From Bacteroidales bacterium (lineage in GTDB: Bacteria; Bacteroidota; Bacteroidia; Bacteroidales; UBA932), in NCBI GenBank assembly GCA_017630155.1, contig JAGBVU010000020.1, positions 1 to 54,415 on the forward strand: a stretch of 54,415 bases of DNA. The letters run 5' to 3'. A program made the position numbers and the translations under genes. The notes under the pieces were generated by a model, which did not search any database, had not been told where the DNA came from, and worked only from the letters and a program-made list of their open reading frames with translations. Shown piece by piece: positions 7,210 through 15,656 of the stretch. The stretch's first letter is position 1; each line of letters starts with the position of its first letter.

Positions 7210-10023
7210 ATGAAAAAGTTATTTATCTCGCTACTTGCCCTCATTTTCAGTGCGAGTGTAGCGCTTGGTCAGATAGCTGACCCCAATGCCCCTCTTCAGA
7301 ATGACCCTTCTGTAAGATACGGCAAACTTGACAACGGACTCACCTACTATATCCAGCATAATGAAAAACCTGCCGACCGTGCAGAGTTCTACCTGGTGAC
7401 CAATGTAGGTGCGATACAGGAGACCCCGGCCCAGGATGGTCTGGCCCACTTCCTGGAGCATATGGCCCTCAACGGCACCAAAAATCTTCCTGGGAAGATG
7501 ATGCTTGAATACTTCCAGAGTGTAGGTATGGAGTTCGGAAGGAACATCAACGCCGGCACAGGTGTGGAGCAGACCATGTATATGCTGAACAACATCCCTG
7601 TAACACGTCAAGGAATTATCGACACAGCACTGCTTATCATGCATGACTACTCAGCTTTCGTGACCAACGACCCTGCTGAGGTAGAGAAAGAGCGTGGTGT
7701 TATCGTAGAGGAGTGGAGAACCCGCAGAGATGCCGCATGGAGAATGCACGAAAAAGAGCTTCCATACCTTTATGGTGACTCTAAATATGGTTCTTGCACC
7801 CTTATCGGTAGCAAAGAGAACCTTGAGACATTTGACCCTATCGAGATCAAAAAATTCTACGAGACATGGTACAGACCTGACCTTCAGGCTGTAATCGTAG
7901 TGGGTGACATCGATGTGGACGCTATCGAAGCTCAGCTCAAGACCCTCTTCGCAGATATCCCTGCACGTGAAAATCCTGAGCCAAAAGTGATGCACCAGAT
8001 CCCTGACAACGATGCACCTATCGTAGGTATCCTCACCGACCCTGAGGCTACAAACACTCAGATTCAGGTGTATTTCAAAGAAGAGTCTGTCCCTATGGAG
8101 TTCAGATCATTCGGCGCCATCTATCTGACCCAGCTCCTTCAGAACCTTATCTCAGGTGTAATCAACGAAAGACTTGGTGATATCTCTCAAAAAGCAGACG
8201 CACCATTCCTATATGCATATATGCGCTACGGTCAGATGACACAGACCAAAGATGCGTTCCAGGGTGGACTTGCTTGCAAAGAGGGAGAAGGTGTAAGTGC
8301 ATTCACCGCCCTTATGACAGAGCTTGAAAAAGTTAAACGCTACGGCTTTACCGATGGCGAGTACGAAAGAGCCAAGACCAACCTTCTCCGCGAGCTGGAG
8401 ATGGCTAAAGACAACGCCTCTACCCGTCAGAATGCAGAACTGGTAAATCCTCTTATGATCAACTTCCTGCTTGGTTACCCCTATATGGACCCAGCATACG
8501 AATATGAAGTGGCTCAGGGATATCTCAATCTTCTCCCTCTGGCACAGGTAAATCAGATGCTTCCTCAGATACTAAACTTCTCAAAGAACGCTGTAGTAAT
8601 CTACAAAGCACCTGAGAAAGAGGGTCTTGTCCATCCTACCGAAGCTCAGCTTGCCGAGGTTATCTCAGCAGTAGCAGCTGCCGAGATCGAAGCGCCTGCT
8701 CAGGAAGAGGTAATGGAACCACTTGTAGATGCAGCATCACTTGCAGGCTCACCTGTCAAGAAAGAATATGCAGGTCAGTTCGGTTCTACAGTATGGGAGC
8801 TTAAAAATGGAATCAAAGTGGTAGTCAAACCTACCGACTTCAATAAGGAAGAGGTGCTCTTCAATATCTCAAACTTCGGTGGTCGCTCACTTATCGCCAC
8901 TGAAGACCTCCCTTCATTTGAGAACAATGTATTTACCCTTTACAACGCAAGTGCAGGTATCTCCAAATTCCCTCAGACTACACTTCAGAAGATGCTGACA
9001 GGTAAGGTGGTGAGTGTAAGTCCATTTATCGACCCATACACTCAGGGTGTGGATGGTATGTGTTCACCTAAAGACTTCGAGACACTTCTTCAGATGACAT
9101 ATCTGTACTACACAGCACCACGTTTTGTGGAAGAGGAGTTTGCAGCAAGCATGAACCAGCTTAAAGCCGTAGTTCCAAACCTTGTTTCACAGCCTAACTT
9201 CAAGCTTCAGACCGAACTTGTGAAGGTAATCTACGGAGAGAATCCTCGCCGCTTCGTAATCAGCCCTGAGATGCTTGAGAAAGTGAGTGTTCCTACCATC
9301 GAGAGAGTTTACACATCACTCTTCTCAAATGCAGCAGGTTCAGTAGTGAGAATCGTGGGTAATGTAAACCCTGAAGAGATCAAACCTCTTGTTGAGAAAT
9401 ATATCGGCTCTATCCCTACTGGCAAAAAAGCTCCTAAATGGGTAGACACCAAAGAGGAACTCGTAAAAGGGCATATCCACCACCACTTCGACACCCAGAT
9501 GACTACACCTAAGTCTACAGTGATTCTTGTGGCATCGGCAGATATGAAAAACACACTACAGAACACCGTAGTCTCATCTGCTGTCAACTACATCCTCGAC
9601 CTTATCTACACAGAGACCATCCGTGAAGAGGAGGGTGGAACATACGGTGTATCTTCTATGGGCACCATCTCAGAGCTTCCTAAGAACCAGTATATACTTC
9701 AGATAGCATTTGACACAGATCCTGAAAAGGCCCACAAACTTATCGAACTGGCACATGCCGGCCTCAACTCTCTGGCTCAGGACGGTCCTTCTGCAGACTA
9801 CCTCGCTAAAGCCAAAGAGAACTTCCTGAAGAACATCCCTGAGAACCATATCTCAAACAGTTACTGGAAAGGTCAGCTTGGTGACTACTACAGATACGGA
9901 AAAGACTTCGACACCGAGTACGAAAAAGTGGTCAAAGCACTTACAGCTGAACAAGTACAGGCATTTGTGAAAGAGGTGCTTTCTCAAGAGAACTTCATCG
10001 AATTCATAATGAGACCCGAATAA
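7210..10023 (+). CDS. M16 family zinc metallopeptidase (PqqL-like)
   Basis: This 937-residue protein has a signal peptide ending near Gly20 and four M16 repeat units forming two halves of a clamshell. The inverted zinc motif HxxEH is intact at H80-FLE-H84, and the third ligand is probably E161 in the conserved EKERGVIxEE stretch. The C-terminal half (from about 515) lacks a second HxxEH, as expected of the inactive half. Such enzymes degrade peptides in the periplasm. The gene is tightly spaced between the P1 peptidase and the PHP-domain gene. Codon use is strongly biased (many CTT, AAA, GCA), similar to pepD, which suggests high expression. Confidence 0.92.
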   Translation: MKKLFISLLALIFSASVALGQIADPNAPLQNDPSVRYGKLDNGLTYYIQHNEKPADRAEFYLVTNVGAIQETPAQDGLAHFLEHMALNGTKNLPGKMMLEYFQSVGMEFGRNINAGTGVEQTMYMLNNIPVTRQGIIDTALLIMHDYSAFVTNDPAEVEKERGVIVEEWRTRRDAAWRMHEKELPYLYGDSKYGSCTLIGSKENLETFDPIEIKKFYETWYRPDLQAVIVVGDIDVDAIEAQLKTLFADIPARENPEPKVMHQIPDNDAPIVGILTDPEATNTQIQVYFKEESVPMEFRSFGAIYLTQLLQNLISGVINERLGDISQKADAPFLYAYMRYGQMTQTKDAFQGGLACKEGEGVSAFTALMTELEKVKRYGFTDGEYERAKTNLLRELEMAKDNASTRQNAELVNPLMINFLLGYPYMDPAYEYEVAQGYLNLLPLAQVNQMLPQILNFSKNAVVIYKAPEKEGLVHPTEAQLAEVISAVAAAEIEAPAQEEVMEPLVDAASLAGSPVKKEYAGQFGSTVWELKNGIKVVVKPTDFNKEEVLFNISNFGGRSLIATEDLPSFENNVFTLYNASAGISKFPQTTLQKMLTGKVVSVSPFIDPYTQGVDGMCSPKDFETLLQMTYLYYTAPRFVEEEFAASMNQLKAVVPNLVSQPNFKLQTELVKVIYGENPRRFVISPEMLEKVSVPTIERVYTSLFSNAAGSVVRIVGNVNPEEIKPLVEKYIGSIPTGKKAPKWVDTKEELVKGHIHHHFDTQMTTPKSTVILVASADMKNTLQNTVVSSAVNYILDLIYTETIREEEGGTYGVSSMGTISELPKNQYILQIAFDTDPEKAHKLIELAHAGLNSLAQDGPSADYLAKAKENFLKNIPENHISNSYWKGQLGDYYRYGKDFDTEYEKVVKALTAEQVQAFVKEVLSQENFIEFIMRPE

Positions 10024-10029
10024 TCTAAA

Positions 10030-11232
10030 GTGGGTAAAACTATAAAAATAATGGCACGAGTGGTGATGACTCTTTTAGGGGTCATCACCATCGTGCTTTG
10101 TTTTTTCAGCATATCACCCATATACAAGTGGGGAGAACCCAGACCTTTTGAAGGGGACAAAATCTACAACCCCTACTCAGGTTCTGACTCCACTACAGTG
10201 TGGAAACGTGCGACATTCCACACCCATACAAAAGTAGACAAAGGTATCAATGAGTGCCCATATTATCCGGACGTGGTGTACGATGAATACAAGGCCCTCG
10301 GCTACGACATAGTCGCCTTCACAAACCACAATGCACTCACTGTTCACCCCACAGATGAGACTCTTGATCTGCACGGCTATGAACACGGATATAACCTGTT
10401 CAAACTGCACAACAACATATTCGGCACAGACAAAGTCCAGAAATATGACATACTCATCCCCCTGTTTGATTCGCACAAACAGTTCAAGATGAATCTTGCC
10501 GGAAAAGATGGGGAGATCACAGTTCTCAACCACCCCGACAGGACACTCGGAATCACCACCAGAACGATGGAGCGCCTCTCCGGCTACCAGCTTATCGAGG
10601 GGGACTCCGGCTTCGGGGAGAGAGACTCTGGCGAAGGGACACATTTGAAAAGGTGGGATGAAGCCCTCTCAGCCGGACACTATTCGCACAATATCCTCTC
10701 GGATGACAACCACAATCCGAAAAATCCGGCACGCATTGCACGACGCAGCACCTGGATCAATACACCCTCTGCTCAGTACAATGATGTAAAAGAGGCTTTA
10801 CTCTCAGGCAACTTCTACTCTATGAGGACACCTCCCGGGATCCCAACCGATTCACTCCCCCGCGTGGCAGAGATTGCTCTGAGAGGGGACACCATAATCC
10901 TGGCACTCACCTCCCCTGCCCAAAGTATTGAAATTATTTCGCAGAATGGAGAGGTCAAGGGAAAAGTGTCCGATAGCTCCAGAGCGCAATATATAATGCA
11001 ACCTCAAGAGCCTTATATCCGTCTCACAGCCCGCTACCAGGAGGGGACAGTCATCTATACAAATGCCTTTGCCCGATATTCCCAAGGGGAGAGCCCTTAC
11101 AATGGGGCAACACCTGAGATCAATTGGCTGATGACTATCCTGTATAACTTATTGCTCCTGATTATAGTTATCCTGCTGTCGATCCGCGTCTTAAAATCGC
11201 TGAAATTTGTCGCGGGAGGCAAAACAAAGTGA
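10030..11232 (+). CDS. Membrane-anchored PHP-domain phosphoesterase-like protein
   Basis: This 400-residue protein has an N-terminal membrane anchor (about 8-32), a PHP-type metal-binding domain and a C-terminal helix (about 365-388). PHP-like motifs are visible in order: FHTHT (61-65), FTNHN (97-101), an LNHPD motif and a DDNH motif near 225. PHP domains hydrolyse phosphoesters with two or three metal ions; here the domain would face the periplasm, so a nucleotide or sugar phosphate is possible but not shown. The start chosen is GTG, 6 nt after the M16 stop; an in-frame ATG at 10051 is an alternative. The last codons lie in a tandem repeat (11181-11268). Confidence 0.7.
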   Translation: MGKTIKIMARVVMTLLGVITIVLCFFSISPIYKWGEPRPFEGDKIYNPYSGSDSTTVWKRATFHTHTKVDKGINECPYYPDVVYDEYKALGYDIVAFTNHNALTVHPTDETLDLHGYEHGYNLFKLHNNIFGTDKVQKYDILIPLFDSHKQFKMNLAGKDGEITVLNHPDRTLGITTRTMERLSGYQLIEGDSGFGERDSGEGTHLKRWDEALSAGHYSHNILSDDNHNPKNPARIARRSTWINTPSAQYNDVKEALLSGNFYSMRTPPGIPTDSLPRVAEIALRGDTIILALTSPAQSIEIISQNGEVKGKVSDSSRAQYIMQPQEPYIRLTARYQEGTVIYTNAFARYSQGESPYNGATPEINWLMTILYNLLLLIIVILLSIRVLKSLKFVAGGKTK

Positions 11233-11268
11233 TGCCGCGTCAAAAAAACGGAGAAAGTTGTCGCGGGA
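11181..11268 (+). repeat. Imperfect tandem repeat at the 3' end of the PHP gene
   Basis: Copy 1 (11181-11217) and copy 2 (11231-11268) agree at about 31 of 37 aligned bases with one indel. Each begins with CCGCGTC and ends with TTGTCGCGGGA, so the ends form short inverted repeats (CCGCG/CGCGG). Copy 1 codes for the C-terminal tail of the PHP protein; copy 2 starts in its stop codon and is noncoding. A related sequence is present on the other strand at 21479-21588. Confidence 0.7.
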
Positions 11269-11283
11269 AGAGAGGATAACCCC

Positions 11284-12264
11284 TTACATAAAGAAGACAG
11301 AACCTTTTGGACGGGGTACAGGTGATATCTGAGGGGTATGCGACACATCACGGCGCATCTTTCTGAAATCCCCATGTGCTCGGATTACCGACTTGAAATA
11401 ATCCACTTTCCCCATCAGGAGATAGGCCATTGCAGCCGCACCATCTATACACATACGGACAAAAATAATCCTGTTACGGCAGTCATCGGGGAGATTCTTC
11501 TCCATCATAAGGAGATTGTTCCTGAAGTTAAGGTAGAGTTTGCGGGGTGAATTATTGGGGAGAGTCCCCCCTCCCACATGATATATCCTGGCCGAAGGGA
11601 CCACCCATACCTGTTCACCGGCCAACTGAGCCCTCCAGCAGAGGTCTATCTCCTCCATATGGGCAAAAAATGACTCATCCAATCCCCCAAGACGGTGCCA
11701 CAATTCCGACCTGATCATAAAGGAGGTTCCCGAAGCCCAGAAAACCTGCGCTGGGGTATCGTACTGTCCCATATCCTTTTCGATTCGGGACATTACCCTG
11801 CCACGGCAATATGGGAAATAGAATCGGTCGATCATCCCGCCGCAAGCACCCGCGTGCTCAAAATAGTCCTGACGGTGATATGAAAGAACTTTGGGTGAGC
11901 AGATTCCCACTTCAGGATGTCTGTCCATAAAACCGGAAAGCTCTGCAAGCCATCCCTGAGTCACCTCCACATCCGAATTCAGAAGCAGATAGTAGTCAAA
12001 ACTGCCGTAAGTCTGTGGATCCGAGATTATAGTTTGAAAAGCACGGTTATATCCACCTGTAAAGCCATAGTTCCTGTCAAAAGGGATCCTCTTTATAGTG
12101 GGGTAACTCTCCTCAAGAAATCTGAGGGAGGTATCTGTCGAGCCATTGTCAGCAACTATGATGCACCCCAAATCTGCAGGGGTATATTCGACCAATGTGG
12201 GGAGGAACTTCTCCAACAGATCCTGACCATTCCAGTTCAATATGACTACAGCTGTTCTTGACAT
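11284..12264 (-). CDS. Family 2 glycosyltransferase (rhamnosyltransferase-like)
   Basis: This 326-residue protein has a GT-A fold. Visible elements are the N-terminal VVILNWNG, the DNGSTD nucleotide-binding motif near 42-47, a metal-binding NSD (LLLNSDVEV) near 97, and the 'FWASGTSFMIR' and 'EEIDLCWR' motifs typical of WbbL-like rhamnosyl- and other GT2 transferases. It should add a sugar from an NDP-sugar to a lipid-linked or cell-surface glycan at the cytoplasmic face. The ATG at 12264 is preferred because a -7 box ends 6 nt before it; an upstream TTG would lie inside the box. It is divergent from rhaD, an interesting but unproven rhamnose link. Confidence 0.88.
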   Translation of the reverse strand: MSRTAVVILNWNGQDLLEKFLPTLVEYTPADLGCIIVADNGSTDTSLRFLEESYPTIKRIPFDRNYGFTGGYNRAFQTIISDPQTYGSFDYYLLLNSDVEVTQGWLAELSGFMDRHPEVGICSPKVLSYHRQDYFEHAGACGGMIDRFYFPYCRGRVMSRIEKDMGQYDTPAQVFWASGTSFMIRSELWHRLGGLDESFFAHMEEIDLCWRAQLAGEQVWVVPSARIYHVGGGTLPNNSPRKLYLNFRNNLLMMEKNLPDDCRNRIIFVRMCIDGAAAMAYLLMGKVDYFKSVIRAHGDFRKMRRDVSHTPQISPVPRPKGSVFFM

Positions 12265-12270
12265 AATGCA

Positions 12271-12298
12271 CAAAGATAGATTAAAAAATGTATCTTTG
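12271..12298. promoter_or_regulatory. Divergent -7 boxes, glycosyltransferase / rhaD
   Basis: TATCTTTG occurs on the minus strand (12278-12271), 6 nt before the glycosyltransferase ATG, and on the plus strand (12291-12298), 4 nt before the rhaD ATG. The two boxes are only 12 nt apart and each gene would be leaderless. No consensus -33 element was found for either. Confidence 0.6.
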
Positions 12299-12302
12299 GG
12301 TT

Positions 12303-13025
12303 ATGTTTCGAGAATTAGATAAAATATCGGAGGTGGCCCGCTACCTTTGGGAAAAAGGGTGGGCCGAATACAATGGCGGCAATATATCTGTAAACCTCAC
12401 AGAGCAGCTGCAAGAGACATTCAAGGAGAAAGGGGCGATATCAGGGAGGATAGAGATTGCTTCAGAATTAAAAATGTTGGCTGGTGAACTCTTCTACGTG
12501 ACGGGTACCGGCAAAAGGATGAGGGATGTGGCCAGATCACCCTGGGAGAATGGGGCCCTTATCCGCATTTGCGATGATGGTCGGGGATACGAGCTGATAT
12601 ACAAAGAGAATATCCCCCCTACCTCAGAACTTATCTCCCACCTGTATATGCACCACTGTCTCCGACAGATGGGGCGGGACACTAAGGTGGTCCTCCATAC
12701 ACACCCCACCGAGCTCATTGCCCTGACACATATAAAGAGATGGCTTGACAGCGAAGCCCTGACACAAATGCTGTGGAGTATGATTCCCGAATGCAGAATG
12801 GTGGTAACCAAAGGTGTGGGGGTGGTGCCATACATTTCACCAGGGACAGTGGAACTGGCTGAAGCGACAGTCGTAGAACTCGAAAAGCACGATGTGATAA
12901 TATGGGAGAAACACGGCGTCCTGGCGGTTGGGGACGATATCACCACCTGCTTCGACACAATAGACACCCTCAACAAATCTGCACAAATATACATACACGC
13001 GAAGGCGGCAGGCCTTCAGGACTAA
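12303..13025 (+). CDS. rhaD: Rhamnulose-1-phosphate aldolase
   Basis: This 240-residue class II aldolase/adducin-fold enzyme cleaves L-rhamnulose 1-phosphate to dihydroxyacetone phosphate and L-lactaldehyde. Zinc ligands H132 and H134 (HTHPTELIALT) and H204 (WEKHGV), and catalytic E109 in the TSEL motif, align by eye with E. coli RhaD; the ending F..IDT..KSAQ also matches. It is about 30 residues shorter than E. coli RhaD, mostly at the ends. The start is the ATG at 12303; an earlier ATG at 12288 lies upstream of the -7 box and is unlikely. No rhaA, rhaB or rhaT is nearby, so the rest of the pathway must be elsewhere. It shares a terminator with the convergent transporter gene. Confidence 0.87.
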   Translation: MFRELDKISEVARYLWEKGWAEYNGGNISVNLTEQLQETFKEKGAISGRIEIASELKMLAGELFYVTGTGKRMRDVARSPWENGALIRICDDGRGYELIYKENIPPTSELISHLYMHHCLRQMGRDTKVVLHTHPTELIALTHIKRWLDSEALTQMLWSMIPECRMVVTKGVGVVPYISPGTVELAEATVVELEKHDVIIWEKHGVLAVGDDITTCFDTIDTLNKSAQIYIHAKAAGLQD

Positions 13026-13030
13026 AATAA

Positions 13031-13061
13031 AAGAAGGCTGACCTTAAGAGTCAGCCTTCTT
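13031..13061. terminator. Bidirectional terminator between rhaD and the POT transporter
   Basis: AAGAAGGCTGA (13031-13041) pairs perfectly with TCAGCCTTCTT (13051-13061) around a 9-nt loop. It sits between convergent stop codons with A/T-rich flanks on both sides, so it can end transcription from either direction. Confidence 0.85.
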
Positions 13062-13083
13062 ATTATTTATAGTGTCAATGTTA

Positions 13084-14649
13084 CTATTTGGTAACTCTTT
13101 CGAGCCATTTAACCATACCGAACATAACGCCCATTGAGATCAGACAAAGAACTAGGAATACTGTCCAGCAAGTGCCAAGTGCCATCTTGTTGTACATGAT
13201 AGGGCCAACCCACAACATCAGGTTACCGATAGCGGTAGCGCAAAGCCATAGACCCTGGCAAAGACCCTGAAGGTTCTTAGGTGCCACTTTAGACACAAAC
13301 GAAAGACCAAGAGGAGAGATGAACAACTCAGCCACTGTCAAGAAGAAGTAAGTTGCGATAAGAACCCACCAACCAGCTTTAGCTGCAGTCTGGGCTGCGA
13401 TATCCATAGCCTTGAACTCTTCTGCTGAAGGATAACCCTGAATGTAAGAGTAAATGGCAAGGAAAAGATATGCAGTACCTGCGATACCCATACCGATAGC
13501 AATCTTGCGAGGTGTAGAGATCTCTTTGCCTTTTCTTGCCAATCTTGCGAAGAACCACATGATAAGTGGAGTAAGGGTGATTACGAAGAATGGATTGACA
13601 GCCTGCCAGATCTCTGGAGCCACTTTTGAAGTATCCACGAAGTCACGGGCAAACAATGAGAGTGATGCACCGTTCTGGTGGAATGAGAACCAGAAGAAGA
13701 TAACCACGCCAAGAACTGCAAACAAAGCATACATTCTCTGTTTGATCTCTGTAGCCATAGCCTGTTTCTCTTCAGCAGTGTAGTTTACAACCTCTTTAGC
13801 CTCTTTCTTACCTGGGTTAGGGAAAATTTTCTTGGTAGCGATGAAGATAACAAGAGAGATAAGCATTGCTGCTACTGAAGCAAGGAATGAGTAGTGGATA
13901 CCTGAGTTGAATACGTCAAGATAATTGGTGCAGAAAGCAGCCATATCACCAGGAACCAAGCCATTGACAGTAGATGCTTTAACCACCTCAGCAAGTTTGA
14001 TCATATCCTCTGAAGAGGTAAGATTGCCGTTAAGGAAGTCGTGGCAAAGGGCAGGAAGTGATGAGTTGTAGATAAGACCATTGACCTTAAGCCACCAACC
14101 TCTTAGAAGAGGAGCCACGAAAGGAGCGATAAGACCACCTACATTGATGAATACATAGAAAATCTGGAAACCTGAGTCTCTCTTCTCTTTAGCCTGAGCC
14201 AAAGCAGCAGGACCCTCTTTGGCAGCTTCAGCCTCGAAGTTGTCATACATCTGGCCAACGATAGCCTGAAGGTTTCCTTTGAAAAGACCGTTACCGAATG
14301 CAATCATGAACAATGCACCACAGGTAAGGGCAAGAAGACCCACTTTATTGTCAGGTGTAGCAAGGATAGGAATAGACAAAAGCACATAACCAAGAGCCAT
14401 AACCACAAGACCTGACATAATGGTTGTTTTGTAGTTCTGGGTTCTGTCAGCGATGATACCTCCGACAAGGCTCAAAACGTAGATACCTGAATAGAAAATT
14501 GAGTAGATAAGAGCACCTGTTGCGTCGCTCAAACCAAATTTAGAGCAAAGGAAAAGTGTAAGCACGGCATTCATGATGTAGTAACCGAAGCGTTCGCCCA
14601 TGTTACTTAGAGCCGCTGCCAAAAGACCTTTTGGGTGATTTTTAAACAT
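13084..14649 (-). CDS. POT/PTR family proton-coupled peptide transporter
   Basis: This 521-residue inner-membrane protein has about 14 predicted helices and imports di- or tripeptides with protons. The first helix has the family ERFGYY motif (19-24). The usual ExxER motif lacks its first glutamate (Asn16), which as far as I recall is normal in Bacteroidota members beginning 'NMGERFG'. A large extracytoplasmic insertion (about 185-245) lies between middle helices. It is monocistronic, with a long A/T-rich leader after a -7 box. With the P1, M16 and Xaa-His peptidases nearby it fits a peptide-using lifestyle. Confidence 0.9.
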   Translation of the reverse strand: MFKNHPKGLLAAALSNMGERFGYYIMNAVLTLFLCSKFGLSDATGALIYSIFYSGIYVLSLVGGIIADRTQNYKTTIMSGLVVMALGYVLLSIPILATPDNKVGLLALTCGALFMIAFGNGLFKGNLQAIVGQMYDNFEAEAAKEGPAALAQAKEKRDSGFQIFYVFINVGGLIAPFVAPLLRGWWLKVNGLIYNSSLPALCHDFLNGNLTSSEDMIKLAEVVKASTVNGLVPGDMAAFCTNYLDVFNSGIHYSFLASVAAMLISLVIFIATKKIFPNPGKKEAKEVVNYTAEEKQAMATEIKQRMYALFAVLGVVIFFWFSFHQNGASLSLFARDFVDTSKVAPEIWQAVNPFFVITLTPLIMWFFARLARKGKEISTPRKIAIGMGIAGTAYLFLAIYSYIQGYPSAEEFKAMDIAAQTAAKAGWWVLIATYFFLTVAELFISPLGLSFVSKVAPKNLQGLCQGLWLCATAIGNLMLWVGPIMYNKMALGTCWTVFLVLCLISMGVMFGMVKWLERVTK

Positions 14650-14691
14650 ATTGAATTTTTTAAATTAGTTAGTTTTTAGTCAAGTAATTCG

Positions 14692-14749
14692 CAAAGATAT
14701 TAAAATTTGTCAATAAAAGGGTGAAGTACGATAAATTTCATTAACTTTG
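14692..14749. promoter_or_regulatory. Divergent -7 boxes, POT transporter / acyltransferase
   Basis: Minus-strand TATCTTTG (14699-14692) drives the transporter with a leader of about 40 nt. Plus-strand TAACTTTG (14742-14749) drives the acyltransferase with a 19-nt gap to its ATG. Neither has a convincing -33 element. Confidence 0.5.
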
Positions 14750-14768
14750 TTTGTTGAGATACGTGATT

Positions 14769-15647
14769 ATGGATAAGATTCTGTACTGGTTGGTGATGAC
14801 TGTTTTTACCCTCCTTTCGTGGTTACCGCTGAGGGTACATTACCTCATATCGGATCTCCTGTATATATTGTTGTACAAAATACTCAGATACAGGTATGAT
14901 GTGGTAATCACAAATATCTCCCGTTCTTTCCCAGAGATGAATTACAAGGGGGTAAAGAGAGTGGCTAAAGATTTCTACCACTCCTTGTGCGATATGATAG
15001 TAGAGACTGTCTGGGCATACACCCGCTCCAGCGAAAAGATAGGCCGACACGTCGATTTCAGCCGATGCGACACCCTTAATGAAGCATATGGCGAGGGGCG
15101 CAATGTCATAGTGGTGATGGGGCACCAGCCCAATTGGGAGCTCTACACTGCACTTCCCCATCTTGAAAGGCGATATGGTCTGAAGATGGACAACAGGCAG
15201 TTCCACTTCATATACAAGAAGATGTCGAGCCGTGTCGCCGATATGGTCATAAGGAGGCTCAGACTGAAGCACAACTCCTGCTCAGTGGTGGAAAAGGAGC
15301 AGATAGCCAGACATCTGCTGCGCAACCGGAGCGAAGGTGGAGTATATTTCCTTATTGCTGACCAATATCCCGGCAAAGGGGCAAGTGTTGAGATGGACTT
15401 TCTCCACCAGCCCACCATTGTCTTCAATGGAGCAGAGGAATTGGCACGCAAATTATCCCTCCCTGTAGTCTTTGTTTCGGTAGAGAGAAAGAAAAGAGGG
15501 CACTACAATGCAGAATTCACAAAAATATGTGATGACGCATCGAAATGTGAAGAGGGATTTGTCACTGGGGAGTACATCAGACTATTGGAAGATAGTATAA
15601 ACAAAAACAGATCAAATTGGCTTTGGAGCCATAGGAGATGGAAATAA
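14769..15647 (+). CDS. Lysophospholipid / lipid A acyltransferase family (LpxL/HtrB-like)
   Basis: This 292-residue protein has one N-terminal membrane helix (about 5-20) and the catalytic HX4E motif at H119-QPNW-E124. A downstream block containing ADQYPGKG matches the 'DQ..' acceptor-site motif of the family. These enzymes transfer an acyl chain from acyl-ACP to lipid A precursors or related lipids at the inner face of the inner membrane. The ATG at 14769 is preferred over an upstream TTG because it follows the -7 box at the usual distance. The DUF4831 gene starts 10 nt after the stop and is probably co-transcribed. Confidence 0.88.
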   Translation: MDKILYWLVMTVFTLLSWLPLRVHYLISDLLYILLYKILRYRYDVVITNISRSFPEMNYKGVKRVAKDFYHSLCDMIVETVWAYTRSSEKIGRHVDFSRCDTLNEAYGEGRNVIVVMGHQPNWELYTALPHLERRYGLKMDNRQFHFIYKKMSSRVADMVIRRLRLKHNSCSVVEKEQIARHLLRNRSEGGVYFLIADQYPGKGASVEMDFLHQPTIVFNGAEELARKLSLPVVFVSVERKKRGHYNAEFTKICDDASKCEEGFVTGEYIRLLEDSINKNRSNWLWSHRRWK

Positions 15648-15656
15648 TATTGAGAT

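Noticed and set aside
12303-13025. Rhamnose utilisation operon
   Set aside because: Only the aldolase is present; no isomerase, kinase, transporter or regulator of rhamnose lies in the window.
13084-14649. Defective transporter because the ExxER motif lacks its first Glu
   Set aside because: As I recall, Bacteroidota members of this family normally begin with NMGERFG, so this is a lineage feature and not damage.
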